A stretch of 64,000 nt of DNA, from assembly GCA_036346225.1 (NCBI GenBank), contig JARFIW010001177.1, positions 1,148,501-1,212,500 on the forward strand, given 5' to 3'. Each line of letters opens with the position of its first letter. Within the stretch, counting starts at the first letter, position 1. Positions 9,111 through 21,639 of this stretch are shown here, piece after piece. The notes under the pieces were generated by a model, which saw nothing but the letters and a program-made list of their open reading frames with translations, was not told where the DNA came from and ran no database searches. This DNA is from Platerodrilus igneus (lineage: Eukaryota; Arthropoda; Insecta; Coleoptera; Lycidae). The position numbers and the translations under genes were made by a program.

Positions 9111-10093
9111 AAATTTTATTGAACGTTTTAAGTAAATACCACAGTACCAGCTTGTAAATCACTTATAATTCAAGTTTTAGTATACAGACAGTGTTTTTTG
9201 GTAAATATTAGAGATTTTTTTAGAGGCCCGAAACGAATTTTTGAAACCAACTCGATTTTTCCGCCCTCTCGCACCAACGCTAACCAACCCGTTGTCGGCT
9301 CTGTCGCACGGCTCATTTGGCTTTTGAGATCGGAAAATTTCGCGGAATCGTAGCTTTTTTAACACGTTAGCAAATACGTCGCCGCAAATTAATCTTTTCC
9401 GGGAAAATCCTTATTTCTCCATTATTTATGGTTTTTTCGCAATAAAAGCTGACCTATGCAACGCACGCAAAAATTCTCCACCGGACCACGACCCGCCCGC
9501 ACTCCCATTTCCAAAACCCTAGGACGCAAATCCCGAAAAGCGATCATTCTTGCCTCTAAACTTTAGCACGGAGACGGGCTATCAAAACCTGTAGGTTTTT
9601 TACAAATTTTAATAAATGTTTTAAGAAAATACCACAGTACCAGCTTGCAAATGTTTATAATTCAGGTTTAGTATACGGACAGTGTTTCTTGGTATATATT
9701 AGAGATTTTTTTAGAGGCCCGAAACGAATTTTGGAAACCAACTGGATCTTCCCGCCCTCTCGCACCAACGCTAACCGACTCGTTGTCGGCTCTGTCGCAC
9801 GGCTCATTCGGTTTTTGAGATCGAAAAATTTCGCGGGATTGTAGTTTTTTTAACACGTTAGCAAATACGTCGCCGCAAATTAATCTTTTGCCGGAAAATC
9901 CTTATTTTCCCTTTATTTATGGTTTTTTCGCGATAAAAATCGGCCTATGCAACGCACGTAAAAATTCTCCATTGGACCACGACCCGTCCGCGATTCCAAC
10001 TCCGAAACCCTCGGACACAAATCCTGAAAAGCGATCGATTCGCGCCTCTGAACGTTAGCACAGAGACGGGCTATCATGACCTATAGGTTTTTG
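9111..10093. repeat. 490-bp tandem duplication (two units)
   Basis: Unit 1 is 9111-9600 and unit 2 is 9601-10093. Both run from ACAAATTTTA...ACCACAGTACCAGCTTG to AGACGGGCTATCA...GTTTTT at roughly 90% identity. The interior is noticeably more GC-rich than its surroundings. Similar 62-codon minus-strand ORFs occur in both units, but they have no recognisable domain and no upstream context, so I do not call a gene. Confidence 0.88.
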
Positions 10094-12310
10094 AATTGAA
10101 TCTAAATCAATTAGATTAAGTAGAAAAGAAACTAGTGCAAGCTTCCGTGTGAATACATAACACATTAGTAAGTTAAGACGTTTTTCAGAGCTCTAGGTTA
10201 AGGATTATTTAGTTTAAAGTTGGGCTTCATCAACAAATTGGTTTTAATATTCACCTTGGCAAAAATGCGCCAGAAACTTCTCAATATGCGTTTATAGAAG
10301 AAAACAGAATTAAACAATTTTACCTACTGATCATTAAATGTAAACATTTTAGCGTATAGGGTAATTTAGACAAGATTTAATAAATATTAATTAAAACTTG
10401 CTTTTTAATGTTACGTTAGTGTTATATTAATAATCGTAAGCTGAAATTGTCGCGTGTAAATATGGTTCTAAGGTATATTTTTATTTTAACGTTGGCAAAC
10501 GTTCTAAAAGCATTTATATTAAGGTGTTTACAAAAACAAGCAACGGTTATCGTTTCTGAAAGAAACAACCAGTTGAAAACATTCTGACTAGCAATTATGT
10601 TCAAGGATATGAGAGGAGGAGTGGTAAACAGATTGTTCTATGAAAGGTAGAGGCCGTTAAAGAGTGCGGATCGATATTTTACAAGGAAAGATAGCTTTTA
10701 GGATACGTTTGCAAAGGACAATATATAACATATGTTTTGTATTGGGTTGATTTTTAAACCAATGAACAAACAAAGACGGTTGGAAGTTTATAAGTGCGAG
10801 AAGAATGCAGAATGTCTGTTTAAGATATCGATTTAGAAGTAGATTGAGAATGAGGTAGGGATGTGATAAACAAACTACTTAAAGGCAACAAAGAAGGATA
10901 ATTATTCTTCACAGATGCAAATAAGATGAAAGATGGGTTAACATTAAATGAAAGTATATGAACGTGCAAACGAAGCAAGACATAGGATGAGGGGCGTGAA
11001 TAGACCAAGGATTTGAAGACAGTTGGAGAGCGATTTCAACGTATTTAGCTGCCGTTAAAAAACAAAGTGGTGGGTTTCGAGAGAAAACGGTTATTTGTAA
11101 TGAAAATTCTGAAATTTTGAAAAACTATTGGTGTTTGTGTGCTACAATACTTGGTATTGCAGAAGGCCAACACGGGGTTTTCGAGAATTTGTAGACCGTT
11201 GAAAATGTTTGTTTAGAGGAACTGGAAAGACAGTTTGGAAAGGGTATCTGAAAAGCGTGTTTGTGAGGTTGTGAAGTGGTGTGAGTTGGGTCTACATAGA
11301 CGGTAACGGACATAGACAGTAACTTTTATTATTAGTTGTAATTACACAAGTTAGTGTAGTGATAATTATTTGACATAGAGAAAAGCCGAAAGTAAATAGA
11401 GAGTTAAGAGCGAAGCTTTTTAAGCTTGTAAGTACAAACTACTGCTATTTTGCGTGTTGGAGCGTACAAAGGCGTTCGTAAATGAAAATTTAATGGTGGT
11501 TGCATTGAGCATTGATTTGTTGATCTAAAATGGAATGGTATGAGTAGATTTTAGAGGTGTGTAAGCACTTTCTATCAAGAATAAGGAGAAATTTGGATAA
11601 AAGCGTGCCTAGAGGGATGGTTTTTCAACTTGAAGAGTGGTTTTAGAGCCTAGAGTCGTTCTAGACGGCAACATCTTCAAGGGCTGGTTTGCAGCTGCTT
11701 GCAGTATAATGGTTATAGGGTAACAAACTTTTATAAAACATTGTTGTGTTGTTTATTTGAGGTGTTTTAACTTTTTTTGTATTTTTAAATGATTATTTTT
11801 ATGAATTTTGATGAACTGAAACTTTTATTGACTTTATATGTACTTGAAAACAGTTTTATAATTAATGTAAGGATAACCAGGCTGTTTTCTAAAAAGTAAA
11901 GGAGACTTTTTGATTATTGCAGTGCTATAATGTTGCACACAGGTTTAAAGAGTTTTACTGTCAGCTCATATTAAGACGAGAGTTAAAGTCAGCTATTAGG
12001 ATAGCCAACTTACTTTAATAGGGTATATGTTGGATAAAGATATTTAATACAAATTCATTTTTGAAATTAAACTGCTCCTAGTCAAAGTTTTATTATAGTA
12101 TGTAATGATAAGAGTTTTGGAGGATGTAAATATTTATTTCGTGTAAATAGAGTGTGATGTATTTTGTTAGTTGCGTTATTTGAGTATGATTGTAGTAAAG
12201 CATTTTCTTTTAAATTACGGCATAATGGCAGTTAGGTGGAGTTGAGATTCTGAACTCCAGGTAACATTCTTGGACAGTATTTTTATAAGCAATTTTAGTG
12301 ATCGAGGGAG
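10094..12310. other. unassigned AT-rich DNA
   Basis: Over 2 kb with only short, low-complexity ORFs. No domain, RNA or clear repeat found. Confidence 0.4.
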
Positions 12311-12311
12311 G

Positions 12312-12417
12312 AGCGGAGCAGCCGAGGTAAGCTGCACAACATTATTACGCCCAATTTGTAGGGCTCAAATTAATTGTAAGAAGTAGCGGAGCAGCCGAGG
12401 TAAGCTACACAACATTA
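12312..12417. repeat. short direct repeat around a 39-bp spacer
   Basis: AGCGGAGCAGCCGAGGTAAG and the following GCTRCACAACATTAT occur at 12312-12345 and 12384-12417 with one difference. Confidence 0.8.
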
Positions 12418-12948
12418 TATATAGTAGATTTTTGTGTAGGTACAGCATACAGCTGTAGGATATTTTTTATTAAAATGTTTAGAGGAACCGTAGTCTCTTC
12501 TGTTTTGATTCATTTAATTTAATTCTGTAGAGTTTTGGACTTATCGATTTGGACTTTAATTAAATTTGTTATTTGTCTGATGCGCCTTTCCGGATGTGAC
12601 TCTAATTTGGAGGTGTTGTAGGCGTAGTTATAATATACTCTTTATTCCTGTATTATCTTTTTGTCATCTTAGTCGTTTTGTAATTTAATTTTTGAGTTGC
12701 TAAATTTGTGGAATTAATGGGTCAAAGTTTAGAATTTAGTCTGTGTAGTTAGTAAAGTAATTAAAATTGTTGTATAGATAACATAAGAGGACCGTCAATC
12801 TTGGTATAAAAAAATTTAGTCAAATCCAAAACTTACTTTCGTATATTAGAAACGGCTTTTTGTTGAGTAAGGTATTTGCTGTTGTAGCTCATTGAGACTA
12901 ATAGGAATAAATTATTAAATGAAATTTTCGTGTTGATTATTTCCAGGC

Positions 12949-13014
12949 CACGAACTAAACGGATAAGGCGGATTGCGAGGTGGCTTGGAAACGTCGAACA
13001 TTTAGAGGCAGTAA
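12949..13014 (+). pseudogene. scrap of LINE ORF2 C-terminal region
   Basis: The plus strand reads RPRTKRIRRIARWLGNVEHL. It resembles the RIRR..RWLGHVERM motif downstream of the reverse transcriptase in many insect non-LTR elements. Only about 20 codons are recognisable, so the call is tentative. Confidence 0.35.
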
Positions 13015-15621
13015 TGTAATTTAAATAGTGGTGAACGATATGGGTCTGTTTAAATTTCAAGAAGTAATAACATTGATTGATAAAACGTAAGCAATAGTTC
13101 CACCTTTCTATTCGCAAAAACCTTTAGCGCAATTTCTAAAAACTAAGAAAATTTTTAATAATTACAATTACAGACAATTAAAATTTTCAACTAATTAGCT
13201 ATTTATACCAGTCATAATTTTGCACAATTAAAAATAAAACGTGTCACGAATGTATACCAATTAAAAATTTAAGTATGAATCAAAAATTACGTATGCTACA
13301 AAAATTTATCGAAGCTACACGATGTATGGGAATGTGAAATTTTATATTAGGATTATTTTGAGATTATAAAAATTTATTTGAAGAAAGTCTAGAAAAATGT
13401 AATTAAGTTTTTGAGTAAAGGCCAAAGAAAAATTCAAAAATGTAAAACCGATTTACGTATTTCGAAATGTTAGCGAGAGAAACTTTTGTTGTTACGGCTT
13501 GCAGGTGTTGTTTGTTGGAGCGCCAAAGCCACCTGTCGATGGCGTAACGATGTCCTGCTGACCGTGGAATCATACGTTGTACAAGCAGGATGTTCAATTT
13601 CGCTTTTATGGAACTTAAGCAAATATGGTATAATCTATATTTCTAAGGAAGAACTACCTTTTTTGTTCACGTTGAGGGTAAGAGCTGTTGTTTTAAATTT
13701 TGCCGACTAGGGACTATAGATCTATTAAAACACCAGACTTATTAAATTAATCTGTAATTAAAGAATTCTTTAACAAAGCGACAATTATGGTAGCTGCTAA
13801 CAATTGAAATAACTAAAGTATAAATGTGAGCAAAGTGAAATTTTTCTGATAAACAACAGTAGAATAGAGTATCTAATTTTGTTTAATTGGAATAATATAA
13901 TACGAATTTAGTGCGAAGGTCACTGACTAAATTTTGATGATAATATGTATTCTTAAGACTTTGGAGAACAAAATTTTTTTGTAATATAGTATAAAGTTTT
14001 AACAATTTAACTGACTTCCGAAAATCTAGTGTAAACTATTTTAGATTTGAAAAAGGTAATACGAGTAATATTTTAATTTATATACTTTTTTAATACAAGA
14101 AAGTAAGTCGTAAACATTTCCTAATTTCTAATTATTCATGATCTGTAAAAATACGTTACTAAAAACACTATAACATAACGAAAAAATGTTTTATAACATG
14201 TTTATAAATTTAAAGAAGTCCTGAAGTTTGTTGCGGTAAATATGTAGTATGTGAAATTTAATTTAATGAACTAACGAGAATAGATTTGATTTGAAGACTC
14301 TATTTATTCAATGGTAGAAATGAATGAGAAAGGTGTAGGTGTTTGTTTTTTATCGACCAGCGAAGCTGTTTGGAAAAATCCGAAAAGGAAATATTTGTTT
14401 GCAAAATTTAGTATCGTTGATTAACAAGTATTTGTGAGAGAGTGTTAGATAATAAAACTAATAAGCAGAAAGGGATATGTAATCTCATCTTTAACTTGTT
14501 ATTTGTTTTTGTTGTACTGAGTGTTTTATCTGTTAATTTGTTTTTATTCGCTATTTTATAATAAAGCAATAATTTCCCATATAGCGCATGGTTACCAAAC
14601 ACATTAATATAAGCACCAGCGGCTTGCAGTATACAACATACTAATGAATATCACTTAAAAGGAATAGGTCTGAAGAACATGTATTTATATACAAATAGTG
14701 TAAAATTTACTGCCATCTTTTCAGAAACTTATGTTTTTAATATCCACTACTGGTATATATTATACGTGTATGTATACATCACATCCAATAGTTATTAGTG
14801 TACCATTGATAATTGTTTTATTATTAAAGATGCAAAGTTTATTTTCACCTAAATGTGTATGTACAAATATCTCCAATTTATACACAATATAATAATAAAA
14901 ATGAAAACAGATGAAAGCATGCGCATTTAAAACCTTAAGATTTAAAATAATTCAAGAACTTTGTTTCTGAATTCGGTGTAGCTACAACCAAAGATGTCTA
15001 CTTCTGCAAAGCAAACCTGTTATTCCTGCATAGTCCTGACACACAATTAGTTGACCCATAATTATTTCTCTGTATACTTTCACTAAATACAGCATTGCAC
15101 CTAATATTTTCTAGAGTTGTCGTTAGACCTATAATGCTTAACATATCTGCACAATCAATTATGCTATTCAATAGCTTATACATAAAGAAATTCGTATTGT
15201 TCATATGCATCTGCTAAATTTTGTATCTCTATCAGCGTTCAGTTACAGTATTTTTATAATTCTACCAATACTAACTATATAATGAGTTTCATTTACATAA
15301 TTACAAATATATTCGTCAGCTTACTAATTAAATAAATTTACAAATGTTGAAGAATAATAATATATTAAGGTCAGAATTATTATTCAGAGCAGAACTCGGC
15401 CTAATTACATTTAAATCACCTAACTCTGTGATTGTATAGTCTCTCCTAGACACCATCATAGAACATCAACACTATAATGAAGCATCCCGCTTCCCAAAAA
15501 AATTCTACTTATCAGTAGTCAAAGCAAAACACCACTTCAAATCACTCATACGTTATATTATTATATAATCTTCATATCCAAATAGGATACGGTAAACTCC
15601 AAATTGAACTACGTTCAAATA
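13015..15621. other. unassigned AT-rich DNA
   Basis: Short ORFs on both strands have no recognisable domain, and I see no RNA gene or repeat structure. Confidence 0.4.
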
Positions 15622-16306
15622 TACAGGGTGAGTTTTTAGTGTGGCAACGGTCGATAACTCCGTTATTATAAAAGCTACGCAAACCAAATTTGGAGGCATA
15701 TTAGGCATGCCTAAAGTGCACATTTTAAAAATATTTGGAAGCATACAGGGTGTTTGATAATTCCAGGGCATATTAAACTTATATTTTTTTAAATGGAAAA
15801 CCCTATATATTATTACATTTTTGAAAAGCCCATAAAAAGAGCTTTAATTTGATATCAAATTGTATCTGTCTATTCCTTTTATTTTTGGAGATATTCAACT
15901 GTTTTTAGAAAAAATGACCCCGATTAGATACATTGCCACTGCACTAATACACAACTTATGTTAATTTTCAAGATGCAGAAAATTTTACCATATACCATAG
16001 TATATTTGTAAATATCACTTTTTTGAAATTTCTTCATAGTATACAGGGTGTGTCAGGTGTCGCAAATTGCAATTTTTAAAATTTTTTTTAAATGGCACCC
16101 TACCAATTTTATTACTACAATGGATAGCTCATTAAGTGCCCTTTCATTTTTGTTAAGCATTCCCTATACCTAAATCCATTACTTTCTGAGATATTTTTGA
16201 TTTTCTTCAAATTTTATGAATGTTTTTAATTTACATAACTAAAAATAACTTACTATTGGAGAATATTATAAAACAATTAATACATTTTGATTAACAATCA
16301 ACTACA
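15622..16306 (+). mobile_element. isolated single arm of a TACAGGGTG foldback transposon
   Basis: About 685 bp closely matching the left arm of the complete foldback element at 27141. It starts TACAGGGTGAGTTTTTAG and includes the internal TACAGGGTGTTT and TACAGGGTGTGTCAGG blocks. It ends where the match stops after AATCAACTACA. No second arm is present, so this is a truncated or half-element. Confidence 0.85.
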
Positions 16307-18450
16307 GCTTTTCAAACTAAACAGCAATCAACTGTATGGGCGTTTCGAATTGAGCCTAAACCAACAACAGTGGTGAGTTCACGTAGCGTTTCCTAAAAAT
16401 GGTTGCTTATTTTTTCGGAAAAATGGGTCATGAAGCACAGGCAATGCAGTGGCACGTAACAAGTTATTTACAGGTAGTTGCCATTGAAATAAGAAAGAGC
16501 ATGGTAAACCGACGAACCATTGTTTATTGTGACAATGTGAGCGAACAGACGGCACAACAAACTGTAGAGTTTTTACCAGTAGCAATATAGAGATATTGAC
16601 TATGTCGAGGTTCATGGGTTTTATCGTCCAATGACTCCTTCTTACTCCGATATATAAAAAATAAATCGGTAATTCTCTTGTTTTGGAGGTGCCTTACTCA
16701 GAGTGAAGGGACTGTTTTGAAGATTGGTTTCATTAAATGCACTCATGAAAGGGGAATGTTTTCAGAAGCAACAAACCGATTTGTATAACGTCATATGTAT
16801 TTTCTTTTATATTTTCTCACGAATTTTAGCAGAAACCCTGTTATTTAATACTTTTGTTTTGCGCTAATTGCTGAAAAATAGCAAACAGATTATTAGTTTA
16901 ATTAGTGATTGCCGTATAACTTCTGGGATAGCTAAAGTTGTAAACTAATCGAGTAGGTGGTTTCATCTGAAAAGTTTAATAACAACATAACCGGTTTTGA
17001 AATACAAGCAATTTGCGCGACAGCGCTCAGGAACGCTTTCCAAACTGATGCTGAAAACGCAAATGCTATTCCTCGAGAGCTTGTGGTCCTGAAAAATATT
17101 ATAACGAGCTACTTATGCTAAATACTTCAATAACCAAGTCTATTTATACAAATTATTAAAATATTCCGTTCTTTTTAATAAATGCAGAGAAAATTAGAAA
17201 ATCTTCAAAAGAATTTTAAATTTCATTTTCCTGAGAACTGAAAGCCTACGGTAGCTGATCATTTGCAGTTAAGATTATTCCTTTAATATAACCATAAAAA
17301 GATTATTTTAAAAGTAGGGTGTGGTCTATGTATTTGTAGGTCACCACTATCACACGCCACTTACTCGTATATTTACTTCTTGAGTATTTTTCTCTTTTGT
17401 TCGTAAATGCATACAAGTTAGTACAGAAACGTTTCAGCAGACGGTATTTTACTATTACACTAAATGTCTTAAAATATTACTCTTTCGCCCGTGACCGTTA
17501 TTAGTAATGCATAATTTAATAACAAAAAACTCAAACTTAAATTAAATATTTTCTGTAAGACAGCTTGTGATGTACACTTACAGAATATCCTGCAAGAAGT
17601 GTTTCCTTTTAATGTAAAACTGGAGTACTAGTTAATCAAGCAATTGTTTCGAATCTAAAGCTTTTATTACGATTTCTATATAAACCATTTCTGGAACAAT
17701 AACTTAGCCGAGACACATAATAAACGCAAACCTACTAACAATTTTCTTGTTAGATTTGCTTGTCCATGCGGGCGTGATATTGTCCATTGTGAATTGTAGT
17801 GCTGCAAAGGCATCTGTAAACAGAATGGAAATGCCCCTTCCTAAGGGGATATTAGACATATAACCCATGAATCATACCCTTGTTGTTAGACTTGACGTAG
17901 CTCTTGTCAACGATCAACCTTTAGTGTAAAATATAGGTCTTAAAATAAATAATACAATTTAGATGATAAGAAAAAAGAAAGCAAGGAGTTATAGAATGTT
18001 TAAAGATAAGAAAACTAAAAATTTAGTGCAACCGAGATTTGTATTTGAGACGTATTATTCCAAACGATTTTACTTGCTTCAAAACTATGTTGCAAATGCT
18101 CTTGGTAGTTTCGCAATATGTATTTGACGCTAAAGTTATAACACCTTAGATTTGTGCAAACTGGCCTACAAACTAGCCATATTGCTTTACCAGACAGTTT
18201 GTCTATACACTGGAATTTAAACACCGCTGAAATGTAAGTCTAAAGTGTTTTAAAACATTTAACCTTTATATGCGGAAATGTGTCAAAGTAGTACAGATAA
18301 CATGGTTTCTCTTGTAATTGTACTTTTATGTATTTCTATATACTAAATTCAATGGCGCGTCCAGAATTTGAATTCGGGAGTCAAAACAAAAATCGAGTTA
18401 ACAAGTTATTCATCTTTTCAAACGATCCATATAAATATTTATGGTTCCGG
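16307..18450. other. unassigned AT-rich DNA
   Basis: No coding, RNA or repeat structure that I can support. Confidence 0.4.
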
Positions 18451-18500
18451 GTTGGGACCGTGACGTTTCGCCCACTTTTGTAACGGGCTTCATCAGGACA
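18451..18500 (-). ncRNA. hammerhead-ribozyme-like motif, Penelope type
   Basis: The minus strand has CTGATGA (18496-18490) and a stem II GCCC...GGGC (18488-18470) with an 11-nt loop. GAAA (18469-18466), a two-base stem III CG-TCA-CG and the cleavage triplet GTC (18458-18456) follow. This is the conserved core order of a type I hammerhead with a minimal stem III, as reported for Penelope-like retroelements. Stem I pairing is not convincing here, so the copy may be truncated or inactive. Confidence 0.6.
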
Positions 18501-18752
18501 AAAAAGAAAATGAAATATAAATATAAAATAATAATAATAAAAATAAGAATAATAAAATATTAATTAAACAAGTGTAAAAAGTATAAAAAGTATGAAAAGT
18601 TACTTCTGAACTAGCAGACTCACCAGCCCATTTAAGCCAAAAGGTGAAAGCCGTGAAAGCCTCCGGCGATCCATGTAAATAGTAATTAGCTGGAGTGCAA
18701 AGTTTAATTGAAAAGTGCTATGACAAATAAAAGCAAGCTTACAGGGAACATG

Positions 18753-19710
18753 TACAGAGTGATTCAGATTATGTCAGAACCGTAAATTTTTATGCAGTTT
18801 GTGCAAAAGTTATAATGAAGATTCTGTGTTGTCGCTTGTAGCATAGAGCTTTGTACTTAGGGAGCGTTCTGTAAACCGGCGCATGCATTTCCTCAACACA
18901 CAGGAGCTGCTGTTAGGCAGCTTGCTACGCTGTATGTCATGATGCTCACGCAAAATCAGATAGTCGTAATATTGGAAGCTTACTTCTCGGTAAAACATTA
19001 CAAGCGGTGCACTCAGTTGTTCCACAAGAATTTTCATAATGTCGCTATCCCAGGGAAAACAACAGTGTATAATATCACGAAACATATTTGTTAAACGGAA
19101 AGTGTTGATTATAGGTTGCGAAGTTGTCAGCCAAATATGTTAACACCGGAAGTTGCGTAACATGTACAGTAGTCTCTGTACATTACTTTGTCGGTTGCTT
19201 CAACAACTTAGAGCAATTTATTCAACTAGCTAAAGCTCCGAAAGTGCAATCATGCTGAGTTTGAGTAGTTCCAAGTCTGCGTCTTTTGTATTTAAAAATA
19301 GTATTGCCTTTTATCGGTGGTTTAAGAGATTTACTTGTATCGATGTGAGTAATACGCGTTTGGACTGCTAAAAGTCTTTACACGCTGCATGAGACTCATA
19401 TTCACCCACAAAAAATTGGAGTTAAGTGTGCTATATTAGTCAGCGAACTGTCGGACGAATATTATTTAACACAACTGTAATTTTAGTTGTTAGTGCAGAA
19501 ATCAAAGATTAATTTGTAGCTTTGCTTGAAGTGAAGAGAATGAACGTTATTGCTGATTTTAACAAAACGGTGCAAGCTGTCACATTTCCTATGAAACGAT
19601 GGCGATGTTTTGTTAGTTCTTCGCTATGGATTAATCTCAAAAAATCTACGGCCCCACGCTCACCAGACTTGTCTTAAATCTTAATTTTTCTTTTGGTGGA
19701 CCTGTCGTAA
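18753..19710 (+). pseudogene. Tc1/mariner-IS630-like transposase with DUF4817 N-terminus (broken)
   Basis: A TIR-like TACAGAGTGATTCAG lies at 18753, then an ATG at 18942. The first ~50 codons read MLTQNQIVVILEAYFSVKHY... and KTTVYNITKHIC, the DUF4817-type helix-turn-helix of insect transposases. A stop, then TESVDYRLRS and MLTPEVA follow in frame. Further on, in shifting frames, come pieces like QNGASCHISYETM and PRSPDL, which resemble the second catalytic block (QQDGA.xH) and the PRSPDLxPxDFFLWG block of DDE transposases. Several stops and frameshifts make it non-functional. The right TIR is not seen. It belongs to the same general class as the foldback element at 27141, whose loop encodes a similar N-terminus. 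Confidence 0.6.
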
Positions 19711-20690
19711 GTCCCGAGACAACCGTCCATCGCATAAGAGTGTTGTTCTCCACTCCCAGCTACTGATTACACTTTGGCTGGTCAGGTAGCGTTCGTTGTC
19801 CACCGTTCTTCTTAATCGCTAATGCTCAATGCAAGCCCTTCCTTTTACATTTTCTACCTGGGTTACTGTACAGTTTCTAACCTGCCACCTCCTTTTTATC
19901 TTTTTATATTTCCTTTCTTTTTTTTACTTTCAAAGTCGCTGCAATAGTTAGAAGGTTGTTTCTTTACAACATTGGGCCGTGGGCGTGGAGAACCTCCGTA
20001 TAGCCGTGTATCGTCACTGTCTTCAGTTGATATACATAGACAGTAAATATTGTTTTCGATTTGGTTGTGCAGATCTTCCTAATCGACGCCGGGATGCAAG
20101 GATTGCATTCCCTTGTGTGAATCGGCGCTGCGCATGCCGTTCATTTGAACAAGCGTCGCTTCACACAGCTTCTTCTTTTGGTGGGCAAGTGCTAAAACCC
20201 CATTTTACGTTCCTACGGGATCACTCTACTACCTTGGGAGTCCCCATTCTTTTTTGTTATTATATTTATAGGAAAGGCGGTGTACCTTGGGAATAAAGCC
20301 TCCGAAACAACTTTAAGTTTTACGTTCATTTAAAAATAAATTGTAATATTTTATCGTATTTCAATTTATAGGATGAATATTTTTTAAAATTGTCCTAGGG
20401 ATTTTATTTTACCTGATTAATGTGTGACCATAATTGGTTATCTGACATTCCTTAAGAAATTATTTTGGTATTTATGACAAAATGTAAGACTTATCATTAT
20501 AAAGTGAAAAGCAAACCTACACGCTGGTATTTATTGTATTTGATAGGGTAGGGTTAAAGAATTATGTATCGTAAATGCAGTAGTACTGGCTAATTGGTTA
20601 ACTTAACGATTCCGCTGTTACATCATATTTTGTCTTATCCTGGTAAAGCCAGTACAAAGTTGTTTAGTTTTATAGAATGTCTTTAAAGAA
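19711..20690. other. unassigned DNA
   Basis: Pyrimidine-rich stretch about 19800-19930, otherwise mixed composition. No recognised gene. Confidence 0.35.
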
Positions 20691-20894
20691 ATGGACGTAA
20701 ATTTGCACGCATTCATAACGAATAAGGAAAGGGTTGAGTGTAGTAATAGGTATGTGGATCTCGTGCTTCCGACAAAATCTGTGCTGTCGGTGTTGCGGCA
20801 AACAAGACCTGTGCGCGCTGAATTTGAGTTAGACATAAAATCGGATGGTTGCTCATTTACATTTCCTAGTATCGAAGATTTTGCTATGGTTTAA
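20691..20894 (+). CDS. small unrecognised ORF (67 aa)
   Basis: MDVNLHAFITNKERVECSNR... to SIEDFAMV, followed by TAA. The amino-acid composition is balanced, unlike the low-complexity ORFs around it. No domain, signal peptide or membrane segment is visible, and there is no clear promoter or splice context. It may be a chance ORF or a fragment of a larger gene. Confidence 0.2.
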   Translation: MDVNLHAFITNKERVECSNRYVDLVLPTKSVLSVLRQTRPVRAEFELDIKSDGCSFTFPSIEDFAMV

Positions 20895-21137
20895 AAAAAC
20901 AGGTGGCGCATATAGACAAATGTAATTTAAGTTTGTCGTGAATGTGTAAGCTCTTGTACAAGAAGAAGTTCTTTTTTTTGTTTTTCTTTTTAAAGCTTTA
21001 ATGCAACTGTTACGTTTTTTCCTAAAGCATTCACATTTAGCCTATTAATTAGGTTCATTAGACTCTTAAAACTCTGCATTAGGAAATTCACAGCAGATAA
21101 ATATCGTAATGCCGACGTATGTGAAACCTACATAAAG

Positions 21138-21524
21138 TTGTGGTTTACACTGATCGTCCCGACACTGGCTTATGTTTGTAGTCTGGGAGCATGCAAATCT
21201 TACAAATCTTATATTTTCTCACGGTTTAAACGGCGTTGTTACCACCAGCGTTCGTCAAGGTTCGTTAACCTCTTCCGGAAGGGATGGACGTTCACGTGGG
21301 ACAAAATGTATCGAAACTCGAGTGCTAACGAGCTTCCTTCTAGTGTTGACGTGTTTGAAGTGCTAGCAACCAGTAACTCACACCTCCCCGTTCCTTGTTC
21401 CCTTATCGTATCGACACGTCGCCAAGCGATAGCTACAGCGAGGCAACACAGAGAGAAAGAAGAAAAAGTAATCACAACAAAATCGCCTCCTAAGCACCTA
21501 AAGGATCGTTACACCAGGAATTGA
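21138..21524 (+). CDS. unrecognised ORF (128 aa)
   Basis: It begins MWFTLIVPTLAYVCSLGACK, a hydrophobic start resembling a signal peptide, followed by a basic Arg/Lys-rich remainder. The opposite strand is also open here, so this may reflect base composition. No family recognised. It lies next to a LINE fossil on the other strand. Confidence 0.2.
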   Translation: MWFTLIVPTLAYVCSLGACKSYKSYIFSRFKRRCYHQRSSRFVNLFRKGWTFTWDKMYRNSSANELPSSVDVFEVLATSNSHLPVPCSLIVSTRRQAIATARQHREKEEKVITTKSPPKHLKDRYTRN

Positions 21525-21639
21525 ATACTAGGGTAAGTGGTATCATTACTACATTTGCGACGTATTTTGTCGTCTTAAAGTGCCCACCTCCCCCCAGTAA
21601 ATTTGGGGATATTTGTGTGTGGTATTTACTCTTGTATTT

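Noticed and set aside
13486..13710. 74-aa plus-strand ORF as a gene
   Set aside because: The opposite strand is also open; no domain, start context or splice context.
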